64,000 bases of DNA from Tausonia pullulans (GCA_951802195.1 OX637635.1:186001-250000); one strand, 5' to 3'; positions 22,855 to 35,363 are shown, counted from the first letter of the stretch. Program-made: numbers and translations. The notes: generated from the sequence alone by a model not told the origin.

Positions 22855-25800
22855 CCTGGTTTCCTACGTAGTCATCGGTTGCGCGGGCGGGTAGGAGAAC
22901 GAAGAGTCGTAACCCAGCTGAGGCGGTCGGCTGAGATGGGCTGTGGTGTGAGTCTTTGACTGCTTTGATGGTGGTGGAGTCGGTGCCGGTGCTGGTTGTT
23001 TTGGGTCGAGATAGGGGTGGCGGTATGTCAGGGTCAAGCTCCTGTTTCGCCTTCGGCTACTTAGTTTCACGGCAATCGGGTTTCTCGCGATCCGATGGAG
23101 GACCTTGTATTGGGCCACGTGTTGAAATTGTTCAAACAGGAACACCGTTCCTCAAACGGTGGTCGTGGGGGCGCTTTCCTGGTGTGGTGGTCTTGTCTCC
23201 CTCTTCCTTCCTTGTTTCAACCTCCCTCTCTCTCATGACCTCACTGTCGTCATTCGTTGTCATTACTTTCTTTGTTTGAGAAACAAACTATGTAATGCAT
23301 TGAACGAGGGACGACGGCGCTGATGCCATCCGAGACTTCATCAAGTTGAATCAAACCGTCGACCCCGCGGTCGATGTCATTCAGGCCTCATGATTTCAGA
23401 CGGGCTCATCGTAGCTCGTGGGGACGGTCGACTCGAGTGAGCCACGAGCCAACGAGAGGCTATATGGCCGACGGAGAGAAACACGCGCCTGGGTGGAGGC
23501 GGCGGCGACCTGGCCAGGGGCCCTGCGCCGTACGACTTCAACTTGCCTGTAGCAAAACTCACTCAGCTAAAGACAGAGCCCTGACGCACCGACACGCGGT
23601 TCTCAGGGCAGCATGGTACTGACTGACTCCGGCCGCTGTGACGCCGGCTGACCGCAACTCGAAGAAAAGACTCTCGAGCGCGCTCTTCGTGCCCTAGCCC
23701 CTGTTGTCCAAGCGCCACCACGCTGACCTCAGTTGGAAAATTCTACATGTCCGTCCCAACGGCCGACCAGTCCGGTCGGAACAGCATCCGAACTCTTGAA
23801 ACTCCAACGGGGTGGGTGGTCCCTGAGAACGAGAGTTCCCACACACGGTTGTCGTCCATCCGTAGAAGTCACTAGAGCGCCGTGCAGGTGGGGCCCGATA
23901 CCTGTCGCGTGCGTGCGAGCTGGACAGCCAGCCGGCACTCCTTCGATCATACTCAGAGCGGAATAACAGCCATGCACATAGCCGATCTGCAACTGCAGAT
24001 CATCGGGTCCATTCCGCTTTGTCGCATGGTCGATGCCGCCCCATTTCAGTAGGACAATGCGGAGAAGAAGAGGGAAGCAGGCGAGAAGAATGCCGGATGA
24101 CAACTCTGCGAGCAATGGAGGAACGATCACGGCCGTTGATCCCGAGAAACTTCGGGTCTCCGGCTCGAGAACCGGGAAGAAGCGGGAATCAGCCACTCGG
24201 GCGTAGACGAACCTTGAAGCATCGGACGGACGAAATGATGTCGGGGCGGGACCGGGTAATGAAGCCAACGGCGGTGACTAAGGGCCTCCCTTCGCTTTCT
24301 TTGGTTCAATCTTCGTGGCACGGGGAATCATTCGCTCCTCTTCGCGACTCCTTGCCAGAAATAGGACAGGTCCACGCGCTGCCTTGCCGGTTTTGAGTCT
24401 GGGTCCGAGCGAAAAGGCCCGCGGGAATAGTAGGGCCAGGCAGAATGAAGAGCGGAGAGAAACGAGAGTAGGAAGAACGCGCGCGCGCAGTCATAGCTTC
24501 AAATTGTGGCGTCTAAAGGATGAAAAGGATGAAGACACTGCCTTACATTCAATAAAGTGGTAGCAAGTGTGCGAGCCAAGTCGCCCAGCCGCCAAGCGTA
24601 GGGATAGAAGAAGGGGGACGGCAAAGTTGGACAACTGCCTCTGCTCACTCGAGGAGACAGACAGCTCAAGTCTCTCCCATTTGCTGCTATTGCCTGCGCC
24701 AAGCAGAGGCCGAGACTGACATTCATCCCAAGCCGCCGGCTGCGTGGCTTCTCGGGTCGGTTGGTAGCACGCTGCAAACCCCGTAAACGGGGCATCAGCG
24801 TCCGGTTTGGGACACGTTAGGACAAAGAAGGGCAGCGAGGAGTCCGCGTGGGAGCCACAACAAGATCTTGTTCGGCCTCTGAGCGCAGGCGAGGGCCAGT
24901 TGGTCTCAGTCCTCTCGTCCTCCACTTCTGGACTCGAAGATCTGCTTTCAAAGCCTGACCGAGGCTCTATGGCAGTGGGAAAGACCGTCCCTTCGGTGAA
25001 TTCCAGCCGGGCATGGCGGGAAATCGATGCGGGGTCGACCAGGCCCAGGCGAGAAAGAACGCCGCCCAGCCCGCGGACCGTTTTGCCCAGACCCGCTGGA
25101 AGCAGGGGCTTTGCCGACGCGGGTCTTCCGTCAGCTGTGGGGCTTAGAAATGAGGGGCTTCAATGGGGCTCTGAATGAACCCGCGTCTGGTCAAACTAAG
25201 AGCCAGGAGATGTAGAGAGGATCCGGGTACATGAGCGTAGCTGTGCCGGTGAGATCGCATGAGGGCAGATACGATGAAGAAAGGCCACCGAAGAATTGGG
25301 CAAGGTAGCACGGAATTCAATGACGCAGATTCACTCGCTCTCATCATGTGGTTGAACGGATCCGGGCGGCGGCAGCAGTAGATGACGCGCTGAAGCGGGT
25401 GCTGCCAGCCTGTAGCGGGGGCTCTCTTCTTCAGGTGAGGGAACGGAGAAGCGCTCAAGTCGGAGCGCAGAGAGCCTCGCCCTGGCTTCTCGGTGTCAAT
25501 CGTGGGATTTGGAAGGCGGCCGTCAACCCCCGCATTATCGAATGAGGACCCCGACATCTAGACTCGGACCTCACCTTGCCCCTCCCTGTTCCGTCTCTGC
25601 CCCTCATTAGTACAAGAAGCGTCCCACATTTTCTTCTCTTCAACACCATCTTGCCCCTCACTTGCCCCACCAGCAGCCCCACCGCATCCACTCCCTCTCC
25701 TTCCCTAACTTCTTTCGCTTCGCGTCTACGCATCCCGTGGAGGCATCCCAACACATCAACTCTCCTAACACCCCTACCAAACCTCACTCACTACTCAACA
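22855..25800. other. Gene-poor segment between the chromovirus and the sugar transporter
   Basis: About 2.9 kb without any ORF set that shows recognisable protein motifs and matching splice sites on either strand. A 93-codon minus-strand ORF (22864-23145) abuts the LTR but shows no family signature. From about 25560 the plus strand becomes CT-rich, ending in ACTCACTACTCAACA before the transporter ATG; this is likely its promoter and leader. The rest could be decayed mobile DNA or regulatory sequence, and I see no specific structure. Confidence 0.5.
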
Positions 25801-28531
25801 ATGGTCAGTCCAGCTGCTTCCTCTCATAGCCTGGCGCGCTCCTTTCCCAGGAGCACTAAAGCTAACCAGCCTTGCACAATCCTCTCTTCCCTTTGCCGAT
25901 CCGCCCGGTCCACCTGTCAATCTTTGCTCTTGCTCTCTGCCCTCTCTTTCCACCACTTCGCCACTCCTCACTCCCATCGAAACTTCAGGCTGGCGGACCT
26001 GGAGGAACCGGAACTGGAGTCAACTCCTCTTCCATGACCATGACCATTCTCCTCGCGGCATTCGCTGCCTTCGGAGGTGCGTCTCTATTTCTTTGTGCTG
26101 AGCTAGTCAGCCCTTGTCCTGTGAACAAGTCGGTAGAGCTGGCGGGGACGGACACGGTCGCACATACGCGGCCGCGTCGCGCCGTCAGCCCTGCCCTTGT
26201 CGCTCTCGCCCGCGCTTGCGGGAGATCGCTCTAAGAATCCATCAGCTGACGGCCTGCTCGTTCTCTCCTCGGTTCGTTCCCGTCATTCTTCTTCCGTTCA
26301 CTTCCCTTCCTCCCTACCTGCACCCTTGTATCGACGTCATCCCCCATCCTCAGGTGTCCTCTTCGGATATGACACTGTGTGTAAACTTTTAAACCAAGTT
26401 TTGTTTGCAGTTGTTTCTGCGCGGTCTCCTGACTTCCATCTCTCGCCATCTTTCCGCCTCCTTAGGGAACCATTTCCGGTCTGATCGAGATGGAGCCTGT
26501 GAGCATCATTCCACTCCGCCTCCCATCATCTCATGTGGGTCATTGCTGACGCCACATCTTTCGGAATCTCAGTGGCTTCAGCAGTTCGGAACCTACGGAG
26601 TCGGACCCAGTGGTGCGGAGGAGTACTATCTCCCCACCAAGGACTCTTCCCTTGTCGTCTCTATTCTCAGTGCCGGTCCGTCCCATTTCCTGTAACCTTA
26701 CTCGTCCTAAAATCGTTCGTCTATCCTGACATTGAGCCGCCCCCTTAGGTACCTTCTTCGGAGCTCTCCTCGCTTATCCGGTCGGTGACTTCCTTGGACG
26801 CAAGTACGGTCTCATGGCCGCCTGCGCCGTCTTCTGCGTCGGCGTCGGTATGCAGCTGGACACCACCTTCGGTGTCTTTGTCGCCGGACGTGTCGTCGCC
26901 GGACTCGGTGTCGGAATCGTCTCCTGCCTGGTTCCGATGTACCAGTCCGAGTGTTCGCCCAAGCAGTACCGTGGTGCCATCGTCGGTCTCTACCAGTGGG
27001 CTATCACGATCGGTCTTCTCCTTGCCGCCATCGTCAACAACTCTATGAAATCGAAGACCACCAACACCGGATGGCGCACAGTTATCGCCTTGCAGTTCGC
27101 TTGGGCTGCCGTCCTCTCTGGTGGCATGTTCTTCCTCCCCGAGTCGCCCCGCTATCTTCTCCTCAAGGGCAGGGACGTCCAGGCCCGCAGAGCGCTTGGC
27201 ATCCTCACCCGCCGCCCGGCTGACGTGAGTCTCTCGGAGTTTGGCCTTCTCGCGCATTGCGTGACTCACTCATAATAATGTTCTATTCTCGACAGTCTCC
27301 CGAGGTCGACCAGGAGTGCCTCGACATTACCATGGCTCTCCAAGCTGAGCTGGCCCTCGGCAAGACCTCGTACCTCGACTGCTTCAAGTCCGGCGAGGCT
27401 CGCAACTCGCTCCGCATGTGGACCGGTCTCCTCATCCAAGGATGGCAGCAGCTCACCGGAATCAACTTCATCTTCTGTTCGTCCCTTCTGGTCGTCCCAT
27501 CTACTCACCACTCTACTTTTCTGACTGCCACGCCTCCTCGCCTACAGACTATGGAACCACCTTCTTCAAGTCGTCTGGAATCTCCAATCCTTTCACCATC
27601 ACCATCAGTGCGTCTCATCCCATCTAGGTCGCCTTTTCACACTCGCAAACTCGTTTCTGATCGGATTCTCGTACTTCCCTCAGTTACCAACGTCGTCAAC
27701 GTCGCTATGACCATCCCCGGAATCCTTGTTATCGACAAGCTCGGTCGCCGTAACATGCTCATCTTTGGGTGCGTGAGACCCCGCTTGTTTTTATGGTGTC
27801 GATTTTGTTCTGACGTTCCTACCGCCTCTACAATTCATCAGAGCCGCCGTCATGTGCGTCTGCGAGCTCATCGTTGCCGTCGTCGGAGTCACGGTCGGCA
27901 AGGTCCCCGACACCACGGATATTGCCGCCGCTACCGCCGCCGGTCTCATCAACCTCACCGCCCAGCGTGTCCTCATCGCCTTCGTTTGCATCTACATCGC
28001 CGCCTTCGCTGCCACCTGGGGACCTCTTGCCTGGGTTGTTACTGGAGAGATCTTCCCTCTTGCCATCCGTGCCAAGGCGATGTCGATGTCGACGGCCTCG
28101 AACTGGCTCTGGAACTTCGGTATCGGATACGCCACTCCTTACCTCGTCAACAAGACGACGACCGGCCCCAACGGAGTCAAGGCCGCCGGTCTCGGAGTCA
28201 AGGTCTTCTTCATTTGGGCTGGAACCTGCCTTGGATGCCTTCTTTTCACCTAGTGCGTTTGCTTCTCTTCTCTACTCTGCTGCTTGCCCTTATCTGACTC
28301 GAGCCTCCCTCCAATTCCAGCTTCTTTATCCCGGAGACCAAGGGTCTCTCCCTCGAGCAGGTCGACCTCCTTTACCGCGAGTCGACCATCATCAAGTCCA
28401 ACGCCTACCGCCGCGAGATGCTCGCTCGCGACGAGACTTTCATCCACCGCCAGGGCACCGTCAAGCCCAACGAGAAGCACGAGTTCGTCGAGGACACCAA
28501 GGTTCACCGCGACACCCCTTCTCCGGTCTAA
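25801..28531 (+). CDS. MFS sugar (hexose-type) transporter
   Basis: Plasma-membrane sugar transporter of the major facilitator superfamily, with 12 predicted membrane helices and about 520 residues. The first coding exon is only the ATG; after a 184-nt intron (25804-25987) comes AGGPGGTGTGVNSSS. Diagnostic blocks are GVLFGYDTGTISGLIEME (made across two short exons), GDFLGRKYG, the sugar-porter signature VAGLGVGIVSCLVPMYQSE, PESPRYLLLKGR, QQLTGINFIFYYG, DKLGRRN, GPLAWVVTGEIFPL with R.KAM, and the C-terminal PETKGLSLEQVD. TAA lies at 28529-28531. There are about eleven exons. The exact substrate cannot be read from sequence: glucose/fructose or another monosaccharide. It lies beside a convergent DHA1 transporter and downstream of a gene-poor, chromovirus-bearing segment. 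Confidence 0.92.
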
Positions 28532-29340
28532 ACGTGCCCGCCCTCTTCCGACTGCCTCCGACTTTGCTTTTTACTCTTCCTTTGGTTCCCCCCCCACCTC
28601 CGCTGCTTTCTTTGTTCCTCTTGTTGGATTCCGTCTCTCTATCTTGATGCTTTCTCCCCTGTGTAATCGTTTGCTCGCTCCTCTTTCCTTACGCCCGCAA
28701 CTATGACACATGGACGTCATCGACTTTGTCTCGCCTTCTTATCCCCATGTCCACTCCACCGCTCTTGCCCAAGGTTTCTCTCCGGTGCGAACTTGAGAAC
28801 ATTTCCGAAGGGAAACTTCCTCTGCGGACTGAGAGAGGATGAGGAGGAGGTCACGGTGTCTAACGAGGCGAGCAAGCAGACCGAGCCGCTGCGAGCGACG
28901 ACGGACGGGGCTGGCATGCGAGCAGGTCAGGCGGCTGGCTCCCTCCCTTTTAACTGAGGCAGGCAACGGGCTGAGTCTTTGCCGGGCCACCGGTGGGTGT
29001 TCTGAAAAAGACGCCCAATGGGCATAGGATTAATAATGTATCTTAACCTATGGAGAGTTTTGAATGGTGATGTGAGGTGGGTTTGAAGAGAGAGGGAGAT
29101 GGAGCTGTCCATCGTCCCACAGCTTCTCCGATCTAAAATGAGTTGTGGTGTGTGTGCATGCAAGGGGGGAGGGAGAGCATAGAGAGGAAGGTGGTTTGCG
29201 AGATGCAAAAGCAACAAGGGGAGAAGAGAGAGGAGAGAAATGAAGCAAGATTGGTGCAAATGAATGGGCCAGCCGACCCACTCTGATGAGATGAAAGAGA
29301 CGGAAAGGGGGGTCGTGATCGTCACATCGTCATCGTTGCT
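28532..29340. other. Convergent intergenic region between two MFS transporters
   Basis: 809 bp that should hold the 3' ends of both transporter transcripts. The first part is T/CT-rich on the plus strand, and the last part is purine-rich, that is, pyrimidine-rich on the minus strand. No gene is seen. Confidence 0.5.
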
Positions 29341-31465
29341 TTAAGCCTTCTCATCGGCCTTTACAGCTTGAGGCTTCAAAGTGGCCTCGGTGAATCGCGA
29401 GTTGCGGCGGAGATGAGCCCCGTACCGGTAGAAAATGAAGGGGAGAGGAGCGATGATGACGAGGATGCCACCAATAAGGCATCCAGATCCAACTGTACCG
29501 AGGCAGTTGTAGAGCTGAGACGCGAACTTTTGCCGAGAACGTTGAAAGCGATTCAGTCAGATGAACGCCAGGACAATAGAGGGAGATGCCAGGCGCACCA
29601 GAGGGAAGCCAGCGGCGAATGTGGCCCGCATGAAGGAGTTAGAGGCCATTGCAGAGGCAGCCACAGGTCGGTAGGCACTGACAGACGAGTTGGGGAGTCA
29701 GAAAACGTAGTCGACAAGGAAGGGAATGCCCGACTCACTCGACGAGGAAGGTAAAGACGGCGGTGTAGACGAGCGCGATGCCGGCACCGAACGGAATGCT
29801 CATGATGATAGGAACGACTTCGGGCAATTCATCGTCAGCGTTCAGGTCTGATATAGGAGGGGAACAGGCATCACTCACTCCAGTGGACCGACTTGATTGA
29901 AGTTCCCGCGAATAGGAAGATCGAGACCGGGCAGAGGATAGCGCCGAGCATGCCAGAGTAGAGCCTCGACTCGGGAGGCGCCTGGCCACCGTATTTCTCT
30001 ACGTCACGGAGGTAAAGTTTCTTCCAGATGGGCTGGGAGCACACGCCGAGGACCATGCCAAGACCAATGCCGAGGAAGGTGAGACCAGACTGCTGAAGGC
30101 TGAAACCGTGGTTGCCGCGGAAGACGATCGGATAAGCCTGGAAGTTGAGGTAGAGGATACCGAGGAGGATGGCAGTCCAGATGTTGAGGGAGAGTGCCAT
30201 CGGCTCGTGGTAAATGAGGCTGAACGGCGTCAGAACGCTCTTCTTGAGTGCGGCCTTGAAGTCTTTCTCCTGCCTCTCGGCCGGAGTCCAGTACCGCGAG
30301 TCGCCGGTCTCCTTGCGGAGCTTGTCGGCCTTGGCCTTGAGGATTGTCGGGGCGTGCGTCTCGGGAACGAGGAAGTAGAGGGCGGCAAGCTCAAAGGTAG
30401 CCCACTGTACAGGGGATGGCTAGCTTCAGGAACCAGATCACAAGCGGATGAGAGTGGAAAGAGTAAGGACGAACGATGAGGACTGTGTAGTACGTCCACC
30501 GCCACGAGGTGTTCTCATTGATGAAGCCAGCGACGAGGGGACCGAGGACGGGGCCAAGGAAGGGCGAGACAGTGTAGACGGCCATCGGAGGTCCAACCTT
30601 TTCGTTCTCGAAGAGATCTAGAAAGAAACCGGAAAGGTCAGCGGGCGCGCTGAACGACAGCAGAGGCGAGCTATTCCTCACCAGAAACACTTCCACCAGC
30701 GACAGAGAGGAAGGCCGATCCGACGAAGCCGGTGAAGAATCGGAAGACGAAGTGAACGGGGGCGCCAGCGGCGTTGGCGGGCGCAAAGGCGACAGGGAAG
30801 TTGAGGACTAAACGAAGGCATAAGCAAAGCACAACCGAGATCGCACATTGCCGACAATTAGTGTCACTCACGGATGAAGCTCAGGAATGAGAAGAAGTAG
30901 ACCCGGTTCCGGCCAATGAACTCAGAGAGAGGGCCTAGGAGGAGGGGTCCGAATCCGAGGCCGGCGCAGTACAGGCTGACAGAGAGGATGGCGACCTCCT
31001 TGGAGATGCCAAAGTCCTGGCGGATGCCGACGTAGGTCGAGGTCGCCATCGAGGACGTGCAGGTCTGCGATGCGGTGCGCGCGCGGTGGAGGGAAGGCCA
31101 ATGATGTCAGGGCATGTCGGATGCATGAGCCAAGGGACGGCTGACAAAAGCGGTCCGGGCCCGCTCATGCTGGAGTGGAGGTGGGAGGAGGAGAGAGGGA
31201 AGAGCAGGGGACGCACAACGCAGGCACTGGCGAACGAGATGGCGAGCACGGCGGACCACTTCTGGAGGCTGGTCTTCGACATCGGGAGGAGAGGGTCGTC
31301 CGGGGCGAAGGAGACCAAGAAGGCATCATCGTCGCCCTTGAGGCTGCCGTCCTCGCCGCCAACGGACGTCAACGCGGTCTCGAGCTTCTCCTTCATGCTG
31401 AAGGGCGCCGGCGAGTCGCCCTGGAGCGTGCGTTGGGTGGAAGCGACAGATAGATCGCGCGACAT
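29341..31465 (-). CDS. MFS multidrug/polyamine transporter, DHA1 family
   Basis: Proton-coupled exporter of the drug:H+ antiporter-1 type (the Tpo/Flr1-like group in fungi), with 12 predicted helices and roughly 500 residues. From the ATG at 31465 a soluble N-terminus with acidic patches leads to PDDPLLPMSKTSLQKWSAVL. Then come TSTYVGIRQDFGISKEVAIL, motif A GPLSEFIGRNRVY and FRFFTGFVGSAFLSVAGGS. The helix-5 motif C region is YTVSPFLGPVLGPLVAGFI, followed by NTSWRWTYY, the long central loop (VPETHAPTILKAKADKLRK) and the terminal block PFIFYRYGAHLRRNSRFTEA, typical of this group. Stop is TAA at 29341-29343. About nine exons with introns of 50-130 nt. Substrate and regulation are not readable. 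Confidence 0.88.
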
Positions 31466-32010
31466 GGTCTGACTCGGGAAAGAGAAGGAAAGAGGGGAGT
31501 GAGCAGGGAGGAAGGGAGGGCAGGTGAAGGTTCGAGGCCAAAGGTAGGAAGGAAGAAGACAGGCGTGACAGGAAAAAGTGTATGTTCGGCGGAGAAGACC
31601 GTCCGCGCTCTCTTACTCCTCCGGCCGTCAGGAGGAGAGCCCGCCCGACACCGGCACGGAAGGACACCGTCCTTCCCCAGGCTCCCTGGCTGTCGATGCA
31701 GGAGGGTCAGATGACCTCGGAACTCCTCAGGTGCCTTTGTTCCGGGTCTTCTTTCGTTGACACATGCGATGCACCACCGCGCGCGCGGGACCCATCACTA
31801 GCGCTGTCCCACAGTGATGACATCTGGCCGTCCAAGAGCGCCATTCCACACCAATCTCGTCTCCCAGCTTGTCAAATGGCGGCCAGACGCTCGCTCTTCA
31901 CCGGAGGTGGGCAACCGCCAGTCTTAAGATCAACGATCGCCAACAAGGCGAGCCTCGGTCACTTCTCTCTGTCTTTCCGTCTCGTCCTTCTGCCACGGTG
32001 TCTCTACTCC
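31466..32010. promoter_or_regulatory. Upstream region of the DHA1 transporter
   Basis: 545 bp between the DHA1 start and the 3' end of the CCDC25 gene, both on the minus strand. The stretch next to the start (31466-31560) is GA-rich on the plus strand, so the minus-strand leader is CT-rich. No ORF of note. Confidence 0.5.
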
Positions 32011-33220
32011 TCACCAAAAATCATCGTCGTCTCCCCCCCGATCACCACCCTCGAGGTCCTCGTCCTCGCCTTCGTCATCCAAGTGTCGCCGGTCGGAAGC
32101 AGGCCCAGCCTCGTTCAACTCTGCGAACATGGCGTCGTACGACTGGTCGGCCTTGGCCTTGGCGTACATGCGTTGCGTCTCCAGCTGGGAGTTTTTCTGG
32201 TTGTGGGACGTGAGGAGTGAGGGTGGTGAGATTGAAACTCGAGAGAAAGCGCAGCCCGCCAACTCTGCATCTCTTCGACGACTACTCACCAGTTCGTTCG
32301 CAATCGCTTTCTTCGACTTGCCCTCGTTCCTCAGCCGCTCGATCCGGTCGGCTTCATGGTCGACCTCCTTGACGAACTTGGTCTTGACGAGCCGGTTCAC
32401 GATGGCATTGTCGCGCGCAGGAATGTAGACCCGCTTGACGAGCTTGTCTGAATGGAAGGAGACGGCTCCGGTTTGCACTGACGTATTTGAGGAAGAATAG
32501 GAGAGATGATCAGTCAGGTCTGCGCCGGGTTCGACGGAACGTGAACAGGGTGGCAGAACGAACTGTCGCCGGTTTTCTATGGAACGCCAGGAGATGGCCA
32601 TCAGCCCAGCTTCAAGGGTAACATTGTCATAGGACACACCTTGAGATTCGAGTGCGGAGTGTAGATGATTGTGATGTTGTTCTTCTTGTTGCCTGCAATG
32701 CGTTCGTTCGGATGATGATGAGACGGAACACTCGAGAAAAGGCTGGTGCGAAACGAGAACAGCCTTGAACGGACCCTCGATGGAGTTAGCCTTGGTGAGC
32801 TGTCCAAGGTCGACCAGAAGCTTCTCCGGAATGTTGTCCCAGGTCATGCCCTCGTTCATACGGAGATAGACGTGTGCAGACGACAGCTGTCTCCCTCGAC
32901 GTCCTGATCAGCGGGTGGACGCGACGCGGCCGCTAGAGGCCGACGACAGACCGACAAGACCCACCTTGTCGACGTGGAACCAGACGTCCTGCTTGAGCCC
33001 ATATCGAATGAGGTCCTCGTCTGCAGAAAATGGAGTGGTTGGAGGTTGGAGCCAACAGGGAACAGGCAGACAGGGAAAAGACAGGCAGAAGGCGGCGCGA
33101 CGCGCGTGAGCAAGGAGCGGTCTCGGCCGGGCAGCCTCGCGACGGACTTTCGACCTTGTCCTTGCCCACATAGACCATGGCCGGGGGGGAGACGGTGGTG
33201 GACTGGAAGAAGAGGACCAT
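32011..33220 (-). CDS. CCDC25: CCDC25-like NFACT-R domain protein
   Basis: Orthologue of the conserved eukaryotic CCDC25 family (NFACT-R/DUF814 domain), about 220 residues against 208 in human. The ATG at 33220 begins MVLFFQSTTVSPPAMVYVGK. The next exon joins in phase to give NEDLIRYGLKQDVWFHVDK, and the next LSSAHVYLRMNEGMTWDNIP followed by KANSIEG and NITIIYTPHSNLK. The C-terminal coiled coil has VNRLVKTKFVKEVDHEADRI and KSKKAIANEL, and the protein ends in an acidic tail (GGDDDDFW, TGA at 32011-32013). NFACT-R domains are linked to nucleic acid or ribosome-quality-control functions in relatives; the fungal role is not settled. It is divergent from uL10m, with 254 bp between starts. Confidence 0.92.
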
Positions 33221-33474
33221 CGTGCTGGCGTGAGTGTCGTGAGGGTGGTGGTCGAGGACGAGGCAGGCGGCGAGAGCGGGAGTCTGTCTGCGTCCTCCGT
33301 GCACTCTTTCCTCCGCTTGACTTCTCGCCCTCCCTTGCTTCATCTTGGACACCCAACCACCAGCACCGCGACCGCGTCTCGTCTCGCCGCCTTCCTTCGT
33401 TCCGGTCTCGGCTGGTCCCGCCTCTCGCCCATCCCGTCCCTCTTCTTCCTGTTCTCAATCCCGCTCTCTCCACC
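33221..33474. promoter_or_regulatory. Short bidirectional promoter, CCDC25 / uL10m
   Basis: Only 254 bp separate the two divergent start codons. The plus strand is CT-rich over the last 150 bp before the uL10m ATG (sequence context CACCATG). Both genes are housekeeping in type, consistent with a compact shared promoter. Confidence 0.6.
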
Positions 33475-34899
33475 ATGCGGCCCTCTTTCGTCCTCGCCCT
33501 CCGGGCGTCGCTTTCTCGCCCTGCGGTCGAGCTCATCCCCATGTCTGAGAAGGCCTCGGTCAAGATCATTCGGCAGGAGAAGCCCGTTGTGCGTGGCGTC
33601 TCTCGCCGGACCTGGGTCTCTAGTCCTGAGAGTCTATAGACTGACCCCCCGTCTGCTTCTGACCCTTTCTCTCAAGACCAACGACGTGCCTTACACTCAG
33701 CGCGACCAGTCGGACCGAGTGTTCCCGCTCCGCAAGCAGTACCTCACCCACACGTATGAAGCCATCCTCGCCAACAACAACATGATGCTCGCGTTCCTCA
33801 ACGCCAACGTAAAGAACGCCGAGATTTCAGCCGTCCGGCGCGGGCTCCAGGCACTCAAGGGCGTCAACTCCGAGGACGAAATCCCGAGGTTGACCGTCTG
33901 CAACGCCGGTGTCTTCCGCGGTATCGTCAGGAAGAGTGAGCAGAACTATCTCTGTGTCTATTGGTCATCGAGAGGGGGTGGCCAGCCCAGCAGCACCGGA
34001 CAGGGGAGGGAGCGGGACGGTCTCCGAGCTGTCCGGGACAAGGGCCGGCCGCTCTTGGACGCGTCTCTACCTGTCTCCTCTCTGAAGAGGAAACAGCCGT
34101 CGCCTGTTCCTCTGGGCTGTCGAAGAGCTAGCTCTATCTCTTCCGCAGCGGGTTCTTTTGCCGCTGGACGGTGGAACTGGGACACTGCTTGGCGAAGGGG
34201 ACAGTCACAAAGAGGCAGACAGGCGACCGCGCGCGCTTCTTCTGCCCCTCTTCCACGTGACTTGCTGGTCGTCAGTCGGCATCAGCCAGTCAATGACTAG
34301 GAGGTGGAGGACATATTTCAGTCGAAAGGCGCTCTGAGAAGGCTCGCCATGTCGTTCTGTATACGACCCGACCCGCGCCTGCCTCCTCCGGCCCAGGAAC
34401 ATACATGCTGACATCCCGACTCTTCCTCTTAGACCCGAAGCTCCAGGAGTTTTGGAAGCTCACCAAGGGTGGCCCGCTTCTCATCATTCACGCCAAGAAG
34501 CTCTCCCCTCCGCTCCTCCCCAAAATCCTCTCCGTGGTCGACAAGTCCACGGGCTTCAAGCCCTCCCAGGCCGCCCCTCCACCGACGCCTTTCTCGACTG
34601 CCGAGGCACTTGAGAATCCTCCGCCGATGCTCCCCGTCCCGATGAACCCTAAGCTCTCGCTCGTCGGGGCCGTCCTCGACGGAACGGTGATGGACTACCA
34701 GGCCGTCCGTACGCTCGGAACAATGCCCGGGCTCGACACGCTCCGCGCCCAGGTCCTCGGTGTTCTCGGCGCGCCGGCAAGTCAGATTGCGGCTGTTCTT
34801 GGAGCGGCTTCGGGTGGGCAGCTCTCGAGGACGCTGCAGGGTTTCGAGCAGAGCCTTAAGGAGAAGGCTGAGGGTGGCAAGCCGTCGGAGGAGGCGTGA
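33475..34899 (+). CDS. uL10m: Mitochondrial large-subunit ribosomal protein uL10m
   Basis: L10-family protein of the mitochondrial ribosome stalk base. The N-terminus (MRPSFVLALRASLSRPAVEL) is Arg/Ser-rich without acids, as expected for a mitochondrial targeting peptide. The L10 core follows: FPLRKQYLTHTYEAILANNN, RRGLQALKGVNSEDEIPRLT, FRGIVRK, then KLQEFWKLTKGGPLLIIHAK, NPKLSLVGAVLDGTVMDYQA and LDTLRAQVLGVLGAPASQIA. It ends KPSEEA with a stop at 34897-34899. A long intron of about 500 nt (roughly 33937-34432) splits the core, contrasting with the usual 50-100 nt. About 290 residues. It shares a short divergent promoter with CCDC25. Confidence 0.88.
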
Positions 34900-35363
34900 T
34901 TTACATGATCTCAAATAAACAACAATAAGACGATGGACCCTGTCTCTCCCGATTCTGCTGAGCAGGGCAGGACGCGGCTTGTATATGGCCTTGTCAGCAA
35001 CTGAATGTCGGCCAGCTTTGTCGGGTGTGCTACGTTGTGGCAAGATGGCCGAATCTATGCTGCTCCAAGGCGCTGGCTCATGCGCCGCCACTAGACTTTC
35101 CATGTTGCTCACCTGGTGAGGGAAAGTAAGAGCAGGACCTGCTCTGGTTCACCTTCGATACTGAGGGAGAAACACCAGGCAAGGACCCGACTACTGCTTG
35201 CCGACCAGTGAGCACGAAGCTGGGACCCAAGCTGTCTGTCCTGGCGGTGCGCATGACCATTCCGAGCGAACGGGTCGACACCCGACACCCACATCAGGGC
35301 ACCCCCCTCCCCGCCACCACGACCGTCCTCTCGTCCCCCTTTCCACATCCCCGGGCAGGCGCC
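34900..35363 (+). promoter_or_regulatory. Intergenic region, uL10m 3' end and FAR11 promoter
   Basis: 464 bp between same-strand genes. AAATAAACAACAATAAG directly after the uL10m stop is the A-rich stretch most like a 3'-end signal. Upstream in-frame ATGs exist at 35208 and 35253, so the FAR11 start could be earlier. No separate gene is seen. Confidence 0.45.

Noticed and set aside
22864-23145. 93-codon minus-strand ORF beside the LTR
   Set aside because: No recognised motif, low-complexity second half, no splice partners; kept only as part of the gene-poor segment.
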